A stretch of 64,000 bases of DNA. It comes from Eunapius fragilis. Lineage: Eukaryota > Porifera > Demospongiae > Spongillida > Spongillidae. The notes beneath the pieces were generated by a model that saw nothing but the letters and a program-made list of their open reading frames with translations, was not told the origin of the DNA and did not search any database. Location: the NCBI GenBank assembly GCA_963681505.1, contig OY811975.1:9808230-9872229 (forward strand). The letters are read 5' to 3'. Positions 55,367 to 64,000 of the stretch are shown in pieces (the first letter of the stretch is position 1; every line of letters begins with the position of its first letter). The position numbers and the translations under genes were made by a program.

Positions 55367-55595
55367 ATGGATGTTTCCCAGTTACCCCAGTCATTAGAGC
55401 AGAACTCAGACACTAAGATTCCTACGAAATGGGCTAAAAATGACATTGAAGCATTCTTTTCAACTTATCAATTGCAAGTGGATAGGACTGAAGAAGAGAC
55501 AGTAACGGGAATATGGCTTCTCCGAGCGACAGCAGCGGATCTTCAAGCAAAGCTAGACAAGTCTACATCATCGACAATTCCACTAGCGACACTAA
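55367..55595 (+). CDS. Candidate first exon of an unrecognised gene
   Basis: The ATG at 55367 opens MDVSQLPQSLEQNSDTKIPT and continues through AKNDIEAFFSTYQLQVDRTE and GIWLLRATAADLQAKLDKS to a donor-like CTAAG|GTATAC at about 55595. Composition is protein-like and helical, unlike neighbouring ORFs. No second exon was found. Function unknown. Confidence 0.4.
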
Positions 55596-55629
55596 GGTAT
55601 ACTAAGGGTTGTCTAGCATGCGCATGATA

Positions 55630-56770
55630 TAAGGTATGGCGAGCGATTTCGGTTAATAAACGTTCGCTTTACTGCAAGCATGCATGCGTATAAATGTACG
55701 CTGTCTGAGTATACTATCGAATAGACTCTAGCTAGACAATGCATTGTTTAATATGTTTATCTTGTGTTTGCATGCATCCTTTCATTGGAAGCCGCGATGT
55801 ACAATTGCGTGCATGCAAAGCTATAGGGTGTTGAGTACATGACGCAGCGGGGGGTCCAGAAAGAGGCCGGGAGCGCGCAGCGGCGTAAATCTTACTCATT
55901 ATAAACATATAAAGCTTACCGCGGATACTAAAATTCGCATGGCATTCAAAAAATAACAATGGTGCTCGATGTTTTGTTAGTGATCGCTTATGCGTTGCAT
56001 GGTGCTTGTTTTACTCATCCGTATACAGTCATGTTCGCCGTCTGAGCATACTGTAGTATAGACTCTGTCTAGATGCATGCACTGATTACAATTATGCATC
56101 AATTAGAAGTCACATACAATTGCTTGCTACAGGGAGCGGATCCATGCATGCAGATAAGGGTTGGTGGGGAGAAGGGGAGGCGCGCAAGTAATATTCAGAA
56201 ATAAATTTCACCATATATACATGTTATGGTGAAAATCAATTGAGAATACTATTTGCGCCTCCTCCTCGCAGCCCTTTCTGCATCAGCAACTAGCAGAAAA
56301 TGCGCGTCATCATTTACAATTGTGCATGTGCACACACTTCATATAGCTACTGAATCATCAGCATATAATTCCTATACATACAGTATGTTGTGTTTTATCT
56401 GCAAGCATACATGATATGCAGTCTTTGGGACAGAGTTATCACGCGCATGCATGCATATAATAGCCGCGCGCGCGCATGCAGGTAGTTGAATATACTATAA
56501 CACGCGCGTGATTATACGTAACGTCGATCCATGCAGGCCATGCATAAAATGATTTTTATGACGTGTTTTGTATACAATAACTTATAGAGACCCCCAGGAC
56601 CGCCCCAGTCTTTGAATTTTGAGCACATCCATTCATGCATGTCGAAGGGCATAACGCACTTATACACGTATATGCTTCAGCTAGCCGGGTTTATTTTAAG
56701 TGTATGATGTTATAGCACAATTAATTTCACGTCATGCATGCAGCGTAACGTATATAGCGGTGCCGCGCGT
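55630..56770. other. GCATGC-rich region, no gene seen
   Basis: Many GCATGCATGC phrases and palindromic GCGCGCGCATGC near 56465. No ORF of merit. Confidence 0.4.
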
Positions 56771-57560
56771 TACTTAAATTGGATGGACTAGACTTCTAAT
56801 CTAATGTCATCGTTGGACTATCCCATTATACCTCGCCTAGTTTAGTCAATGCATGCGCTACCACTCTGCATTTTTCTTGCCAAGAAAAGACAGATAGGGA
56901 ACATTACATGCTTCGTTTCGATTATCAGATAAAGTATTTCCCTGAAATCCAACGTCCCAAACATTTAATCGGTTGAGGCTTTTTTGAAAGCCACAATATA
57001 CTCGCAGAAGATCATCACCATGCAATCCATGCATATCTGTTATTGCGCAATTTTATATAATTCGCATGGCTGATATTTCTGCGAGGCCTGTCGACAAAAC
57101 AGGACGTCTCCATCCATACAAGGCTCACTTGTATCCGTACGCGTGGGAGTGGTCGATCCAGGCCATGCCTAAATTTTATTAGGTGTTTATTAATACAATA
57201 ACTTACAGAATCCCAGGATTGGAGTCTCGGTGCCCCATTCTTTGGGTTTTGAGCACATCCGCGCGTTCCTGCCGAAGGGAATTTTGCGTTAAAATAAGTG
57301 CATCCCCTGGATGCACTAGCTTAGATAAACTTAAACCAGCTGGATTTATATATATGTTAATAAATAATCGAGATGTCAAGCAAAGCCTCCAAGGTTCACT
57401 TGTATCCGTATGCGTGGGAGTACTAGTTCTAAGTCATGGTCGCGCCTTCACATTGATCACGCTGCATGGTCCCCAGGACGCTGCCTTAAATTTTCGACCT
57501 CCCATAGGCCGAGCCAGTTTTCTGTATATTACATATATAGGTAAAACAATAGCGGAAGTG
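56770..57560. repeat. Segmental duplicate, copy 1 (copy 2 at 60944-61560)
   Basis: Long near-identical direct repeat. Shared landmarks are GGATGGACTAGACTTCTAAT, TTCTTGCCAAGAA, TTTAATCGGTTGAGGC, CTGCGAGGCCTGTC and GTGCATCCCCTGGATGCACT. A third, shorter copy lies at 61580-61720. ORFs within it are not conserved. Confidence 0.85.
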
Positions 57561-57864
57561 ATTCACGCAATCTGGTTGGTCAGTTAGCATGCAGGTATCT
57601 AAACGCGGCGGAAAACTCGAGAGGGACTAGAGTACCTGTATCAGTGGTGGGGATTCTAAATGCCCCGGCTTTTATAGAATCCCCCACACCCCGCTGCACA
57701 GGAGCCCGTAACGTCACGTAAATTCATTTGTAACCCTGACGTGGCGGATTACGTTGACATTAGGCTTAATTAATACTGATTATTCTCGGGGATTGGGTTG
57801 CGGCCGTATCATATTCAACCGTATGTTTGCGCGTTAGTAGGGGAGACCAGGGTGTAATAATAGT

Positions 57865-58016
57865 CCTATATTTAGCACAGAAACAGCATATGCCTTAGTC
57901 GAAGTGTGCTAAATATAGGACTATTACATTTTTCCTTCTGATAAAACTTGTTTCCTTGCTTTTTACACCAGTATACTATTTGCCTGCAAAAACCTATATC
58001 CCACCAACTTTTTCAG
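57865..58016. repeat. Half copy of the hairpin element at 44.2 kb
   Basis: Contains the loop (CAGCATATGCCTTAGTCG) and the right arm only, ending CCAACTTTTTCAG. The left arm is reduced to the innermost 20 bp. Confidence 0.85.
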
Positions 58017-58510
58017 ATTATACTTCTAGTACTTCGTATAAAGAGCGAAGTTTATGACCTATCCGAGTCGTGTCAGTGCAGTAAACTTAACTATACGTGA
58101 TTTGCTAACACAACCACCGATATATGTCATGTAGCCTCGAGACGTTCTGACCACAGAAGCGAGAATACCTTCGAATTCTGAAGCCTTTGGTGTGATTTTC
58201 ATTTCTTAAAAGTGTTCCTATCCCGAGTTTCTTAAGAGCAAGAACAACAAGAAGAAAAAAACGTGGGACTGGGTACGAGTTTGGAAAATTGTTTTGTTCT
58301 CTTCAACCCCGCAGTTTTGTGAAATCATAGATAATATCTATGGTGAAATCAAACCAGTACTGCATCAAACAAACACGAAACTGCTTGCTGTTGCATTCTT
58401 GTACGATGACGAAGACAAGGTAAGCCATCCGCTCGTCAGAAATCTTGTTAGAAGCGGGTCGCGTTTTTTTAATGACATTCATAATCTGGGTCAAATCCTA
58501 TATGAGAGTT
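58017..58510. repeat. Diverged repeat shared with 44457-45010
   Basis: Follows the hairpin arm here just as at 44.4 kb. A short ORF (58294-58515) has no recognised domain. Confidence 0.5.
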
Positions 58511-58513
58511 ACT

Positions 58514-59760
58514 AAGGGGGCTTGTCCAAACTATGTTTGGAAAAATTAGCGTCATTGTGACGTTAACCAGAGATCACATATAGAGGGATTGGAAACGAGG
58601 CCAATCAACACTAATTAACGCGGACAATGCTATCTATCATCTATGACTTTAAAGGCTTCAGGTGCAGCTAACTAGAGATAATATATAGACCAATAAAGCT
58701 TGATCAAACCTTGGGATGAGGTCTCCAGACCAACACAGAGTACAACGTCTAGGCCTACCCGTATAGAAGAAAAGATCATATGAGGAAAGTCAGTGCAGAG
58801 TACTCTGGCTTATTAATAACAATGTACGTTGAACGCGTCCATGCATTACAATCGATACACTTTCGCGGAGTGAGCAGGGCCCAAACAACTTTTGATTCGA
58901 ACCAAAACAAGGATCAGTCAAGTTATCAACATAGCACAATCAGAAAAAATACCTTAAACTATCGTCTTTCCAGGTAGTGGGACGATACAGGTACAAAACG
59001 GAAGGGACTCCAAATGTCAAACAAAAGCCAGAAACACGCGTTTTGCTTAACAGGAGCTCTCCAAACCACCTTTGTGTCACTCACAACACCGAGATCTACC
59101 TGTTGCAGCAAAAATGAACCGCATGTGTCATGCAGGAAAGCTGATGGAGGTACAAAACGACGCCGTGTCAAGATGGCGTCCCGAAGACAAAGGAATACAA
59201 CTTTTTTTAACAATTAAGGCTCACAACAAATATAGCGTAAAACTGTATTCCCTCACGCCTTTACTATCGTATAAATCGAATTTGCTGGGCTGTTGTCGCA
59301 CAAAACTCCACTGAATTTGACAAAAAATCGATCTCTACTCCCGCCTTTTCCAGAGATATTGCACGTTTATAGGTGTGATTCGCACTAGATAGCCCTGTCC
59401 ACGTGCATTGCATAGAGAGTATACGCGTGCGTGGGTGGGTTTCCAATCCCTCTATATTTTATCTCTGCGTTAACATATTAACTCCCCCCCCCCCCCCCCC
59501 TCTAAGCGTCATAGTGTTTTTGTTAGATTAGAAGCATGAAAGTTGATGAAACATTATTTAATGTGCAGTGTAGTCTGAATAGACGTAACTGCTGCCACTG
59601 GAGTCAACGCTGCAGCTAACTAGATGTTCCGTATTATAAAACAATACTTGCGGACAAATTTTTTTTTCTTAATGTCACAGCCTCTCTCCCCCCCCCCCCC
59701 CCCCCCCCCCAACGTCAAAATGACGCTAATTTTTCTTCAAACATAGTTTGGACAAGCTCC
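58514..59760. mobile_element. Non-autonomous element with AGGGGGCTTGTCC ends, 1.25 kb
   Basis: Left AGGGGGCTTGTCCAAACTAT and right ATAGTTTGGACAAGCTCCCT are inverted repeats extending inward through TTAGCGTCATTTTGACGTT (about 50 bp). Outside, TATATGAGAGTTAC and GTAACTCTCGATATA are also inverted, so the symmetric unit is larger still. The interior has C homopolymers and a TATAGAGGGATTGGAAAC phrase in three places (58580, 59440 inverted, 59779). No transposase. Confidence 0.7.
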
Positions 59761-60940
59761 CTAACGTAACTCTCGATATATAGAGGGATTGGAAACTCAT
59801 CACGTGCGCCATTCAGTATGCCCGCGGGCTATGTGTGCAAGTGCGAATCACACTTCTAAGCCTGTCAAAAGGGGTGGATTCGGGTCGACCAAGGCTCTAT
59901 CTGGGCTTGTGAAACCTCGGATGCAAACCCACATGTCAACAACCAGTACTCTTCTTCCCAGCCAGCACCAATTATTGCCCATAAGAAACTACTGAAAGCC
60001 TGAAGACACATGGAAGAGACACCACCAGACTTAGAGCACCAGCCATGCATTTGCGCGTACGATGGCGACCAAGGCGAAATTTTCTTCCCATAATACTCCT
60101 TTGGAAGAGCTTGTACAGCGCAAATATAATGATTGGGTGGTCAAAATACGCCTAAGCCACACTACCACCTTCGCTCTTTCTTACTACCCAGCTTTCAGGT
60201 GTTCAGGTCCTCCAGAAACAACGCAAAAGGTGCAGCAAATGAGGACCCTCAAAATGGTATAACTACCCTACCGTTCAACCGGTGACGCTCAAACAATCAC
60301 TACGCAACCTAGAAAAGAGTATGTAATGTACTAACATAATGCAATAATGAAAGGCATACGTAGCGGTGGAAAGATGATAAAGGTACAGAAAAATAAATTA
60401 TTAAAATGCCAATGGTGAAAAGTTACTAGCAGCATTCGAGCATTATAGTGAAAACATCAATTAAAAACATAAGCACTATAAATAACAAAAAGTCACAGCA
60501 AGTGTTTATTGAGACAAATCTGGCCAAAATTGCCCTGGCATTCTGCCTCATGAGGGTGAGGCTGAAGCCGACCATACACTAGGCAACATGTTGCACGAAA
60601 CAATATGAATTTCTAGTAAAATTTCAGTAAACTAATGTTTTAATATAATTGCATTCATTGAGTTGCATGCAACATTGTTGCCTATTGTATGGTCGCCTTG
60701 AAGGCGACTGTAAGATGCCCGACATAACCTCATTCAGAGGTCGACATAGTTGCGTGGCTATACCTTTTTGGATATGGCCAAAAGTACATTGATAGCTTCA
60801 TTGCCCCATCCCCCAAACACTTCTACAACCAAAGGGATGCATGACCATCCTCTAAGGGCACATGCCTCATCATTTCTTGAGTGCTTGGCCTATTCTCCCG
60901 TCTCAGAGCTGCAAAAATGCTACGTATGACGCGTAGCGGT
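59761..60940. other. No supported gene
   Basis: Short ORFs at 59789-59995 and 60062-60262 lack recognisable domains. ACCATACACTAGGCAACATG (about 60571) and TTGCCTATTGTATGGTCG (about 60676) form an inverted pair roughly 130 bp apart, perhaps a small element. Confidence 0.35.
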
Positions 60941-60943
60941 GAC

Positions 60944-61720
60944 GCGTTACGTTAATTGGATGGACTAGACTTCTAATCTAACGTCATCGTTGGACTATCC
61001 CATTATACCCCGCCTAGTTCAGTCAATGTACTAACACTCTGCATTTTTCTTGCCAAGAAGGAGCAGTGAACATTACATGCTTCGTTTCGATTATCAGATA
61101 AAGTATTTCCCTGAAAAACCAACGTCCCAAACATTTAATCGGTTGAGGCTTTTTTGAAAGCCACAATATATTCGCAGAAGATCATCACCATGCAATCCAA
61201 GTCTGTTACTACGCAATGTTATATAATCCGCATGGCTGATATTTCTGCGAGGCCTGTCAAGCAAACATGCAGGGCGTCTCCATCCATACAAGGCTTGCTT
61301 GTATCCGTCGCGTGGAAGTGGTCGATCCAGGCCATGCATAAAATGATTTTTATTAGGTGTTCTAACGTGTTTATATACCATAACTTATAGATCCCCATGC
61401 AGGATTGGAGTCTCGGTGCCCCATTCTTTGGGTTTTGAGCACATCCGTGCTGCCGAAGAGGATTTTGCGTTTATACAAGTGCATCCCCTGGATGCACTTA
61501 TACTAGCTGGGTTTATATAAGTGCTATTCCAATATATTTTAAAAGCTATAAAATGAAACATGCAGTGAATGCAAGAACGTTGCGATAACCGGATAAAGTA
61601 TTTCATTGAAAAACCACCATGCATATATGGCTAAAACATTAAAATCGGTGATGATTTTTTAAAAGCCACAATATATCTGCACATATAATCACCATGCAAT
61701 CCAAATCTGTTATCATAATC
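60944..61720. repeat. Segmental duplicate, copies 2 and 3
   Basis: 60944-61560 matches 56770-57360. 61580-61720 repeats the GATAAAGTATTTC to CACCATGCAATCC portion a third time in a more diverged form. Confidence 0.8.
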
Positions 61721-62169
61721 TGGATGTCCACGGCTGTTCCATTAGGGTTTGAAATTAGATCGTAAGGATTGAATTACGGGATGTCTAAAAAAATGGTCGC
61801 CACTTAACTTCGGAGATTGCCTGCACTTGGCCTTTTGTACCAATGCGAAAACCAATAAGGAATTTATGTTTAGTAAACATCTGAAATATTAAAGGACTAT
61901 TTTCGCAATCGAATACTATTACGACTACAATGCACATGTGGCCACACATACAGGCACTTCTCAACATAACTAAAAATGCCATGAGTTGGATTTCATACTG
62001 TAAAAAATTGCTCTTATTAAATGAGCTGCATGTAAAATGCTCGGAAGAAAGAGAAAGGATCAGTAAATCATTTGATGAATTCGGCTTCGTGCTACGCACC
62101 TGCAACTAGGCGTAAGAGCTCTTACAAAACCGTGAATAATTTACACACCACGAGCAATCTACAGCCACA

Positions 62170-62410
62170 ATGGAACCTAAGCACAAGTGTGATTTGGATA
62201 ATTTGTGCTGGTTATGTGGTTGCAGGCCATCTAAACAAGCAAGAATTCAAAAAGGGCTACTGTCTACCTTTCATATTGACACACACAAAGACAGTCCTGA
62301 GATCCAAAGCCCATGCAAGTTATTCACGTTAAAGTGCTGCGTGACGATGAAACATGTAACAGTTGCATCACGAAGCCAAACATTTTTAAAAATATTTGTT
62401 AGAGCCACAT
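62170..62410 (+). CDS. RAG1-N-terminal-like zinc-binding segment (tentative)
   Basis: The ATG at 62170 opens MEPKHKCDLDNLCWLCGCRP. HIDTHKDSPEIQSPC, KCC and TMKHV follow, and the stop is at 62408. The pattern 'LCxLCG ... (F/H)xID...DxPxI ... C ... CxxTMK' resembles the zinc-binding N-terminal region of RAG1 and of the RAG1-N-like proteins carried by some invertebrate transposons. The final Cys pair is imperfect, and no RING or catalytic core follows within the window. It may be an exon or a stray fragment. A similarity search is needed before accepting it. Confidence 0.4.
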
Positions 62411-64000
62411 GACTGGTGCAACCATGCCATCAGTACCTGTAAGGTAGTGTGCAATTAAATAAAATCTTTCACAATTCAGTCATTCCTCCTTCACCATAGA
62501 GTACGTAATGTCCCCTTTTACGTGGCTCAATGGTGGAAACCTGAAGCATGTGGCAGTACCCCGGCCAGTTGATACTGTACAACATATTCTATAGCACCAC
62601 AAACATATCATACAAAATTGCCATCTACACAGATGTAATCTGCAAATAATGAGTTCATGCATGCGTCTAGGACAACCAATACACAACTCCCCTGCAACAG
62701 GCTTCTATGTGCCACATGCCTTCCATTTGAGTGCTGCATTGTATCATTCTACAACACCACACTGAACAGCAAGAATCTTCAAGAATAATTATATATACTC
62801 CTGCATGATGGGTGGTGTGTTGCAGGTCATGTGACAGAAGCATCAAAGCTATCGAATATGTTGTACTGATGAAACCAGCCAAGAGAGGCAACTTGTCAGC
62901 AAGTGCAAAGGGTGTTTGATGCTTCCAAGGCGAGCTTCATTCATATAAAATCTGTTGAAATTCTCCAAATTCCATTCACTGTATGACAGTACAGTACACA
63001 ACACAAGTACCATACAAAAGCTTGGTGTGTGCATACCTGTTTTTTTAAGTGGTTGTTTAGGTACTAAACTTGGTTTAATGTTTTGGTCAATGAGTAATAC
63101 TCTACACCCCCCTATCCTAAAGCTGGGAGCATCCCAGCACTTCCATTAAACCCCGAGCTTAAAGTCAGGGGACTGAAAAGCCTCACCTCCATTTAGTCAA
63201 CCCAATCTAATAACATATTGACACCTGATATGGTTCCAGATCAAACATGTAGAAAAAGGATGGTGGCAGGCTGTTTACAGCTAAATGCTAGCTGAATTGC
63301 ATACTCATCCACGACTCCACCTGTGCAGTGGCTGTACTTTGTACATGTATTGCTGTGTTCTTGCTTATACATCAATGGCAGGCGGCACCCTATTGGCTTC
63401 TATCCTGACCTAACCACCTTTTACCTCAACCAGTGTCATGGGGTGAGCTGACTAAAGAGGACCAGCATGACCTCTTGGTTCCAGTCAGGCTCAGGGCAAG
63501 GGGTCAGCACCCCAATGCACCCGACTGGATGGTTGTTACCTGCCCCCTTTTGGGCAAACAATCAACTCAAACACAATTTGAATTAAACCAAAAGCAAGCT
63601 ATAGCACGAGCGAGCGTTCAAACAGCACTAATGTAATTCTTGTGAGCTACTCCTAATAAGTCAGGCCATCAAGTGAGGACCATGCACATGTTGGTATTAT
63701 CATCATCATATCCACAGGAGGCGCGTCATTAGAGAACCCATAATGGCGCTATATTTCAACCGACTATGATGGACAGACGAAGGTGCTACTTGATACGCAA
63801 GATCAAACCCTTTACTTTGTTCAAGGCGTTTCCTGTCGAAAAATATAAGAGCAATTTTTAGAAAACATAAGCACCGTTGACCGCACCTGTTAATACCTGT
63901 CACTGGATTTTGGTTCCGGTAATTTTGGTCCTGGGGACCCATTTTTTCACTAAAATTTTTGGTCCCCCCCGGACCACTTTTTTCAAAAAAAATGGTCCCC
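62411..64000. other. No supported gene
   Basis: Short ORFs on both strands, none recognised. A 67-codon ORF at 63433-63636 (LTKEDQHDLLVPVRLRARGQ) has some protein character. The far right end (63915-64000) is a TTTTGGTCC-type simple repeat: GGTCCTGGGGACCC, GGTCCCCCCGGACC. Confidence 0.35.

Overview
The window is eukaryotic and most likely comes from a sponge (Porifera) or a similarly compact early-branching metazoan. The signs are short introns (about 50-110 bp) with GT/AG borders, an intact two-exon BCL-2 family gene, and divergent protein-kinase genes of a kind I associate with demosponges. The phylum is inferred from gene style, not from a marker gene. Very little is ordinary single-copy coding DNA. 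Most of the window is minisatellite arrays, transposon wreckage and segmental duplications.

Layout. 1-3.4 kb: interleaved 19-bp and 28-bp minisatellites around a PP2C exon fragment. 3.4-5.4 kb: one uncertain ORF and a 0.4-kb fold-back element. 5.4-10.7 kb: four 22-bp minisatellite arrays interrupted by two hAT elements. 10.9-14.6 kb: the best large gene, a three-exon coiled-coil/nuclease-like/kinase gene with a 16-bp minisatellite in intron 2. 15.1-15.4 kb: a Ty3/gypsy 3' remnant. 16.15-22.39 kb: a complete Ginger-like DNA transposon with inverted termini and a 4-bp target duplication; its transposase gene is split by a nested 1.8-kb CACTA-like element. 23.8-31.2 kb: a MITE, 39-bp and 21-bp minisatellites, a degenerate zinc finger and dispersed repeats. 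31.5-33.3 kb: a second kinase gene (minus strand, damaged) preceded by tiny phase-1 exons. 34.5-35.3 kb: the BCL-2 family gene. 36.2 kb: an acylaminoacyl-peptidase exon. 37.7-42.7 kb: a second, partly inverted copy of the 19/28-bp complex with a longer PP2C exon. 42.7-43.7 kb: the 5' end of another mini-exon gene, whose promoter and start codon are duplicated at 25.1 kb. 43.8-45.8 kb: tandem, hairpin and palindromic repeats. 47.3-48.1 kb: a BMT5/DUF2431-like methyltransferase gene with one frameshift. 48.4-50.0 kb: two piggyBac-type MITEs. 50.9-54.2 kb: a SWIM-finger protein fragment abutting a decayed Ty3/gypsy element. 55-64 kb: mostly duplicated or unassigned DNA, with a candidate first exon at 55.4 kb and a RAG1-N-terminal-like zinc segment at 62.2 kb.

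The recurring theme is a gene family built from a start exon, a run of 30-57-nt exons that all begin and end in phase 1 and encode Pro/Ala/Gly/Glu-rich linkers, and a large 3' kinase exon, with minisatellites in the introns. Duplication and breakage points of these genes sit at minisatellite edges.
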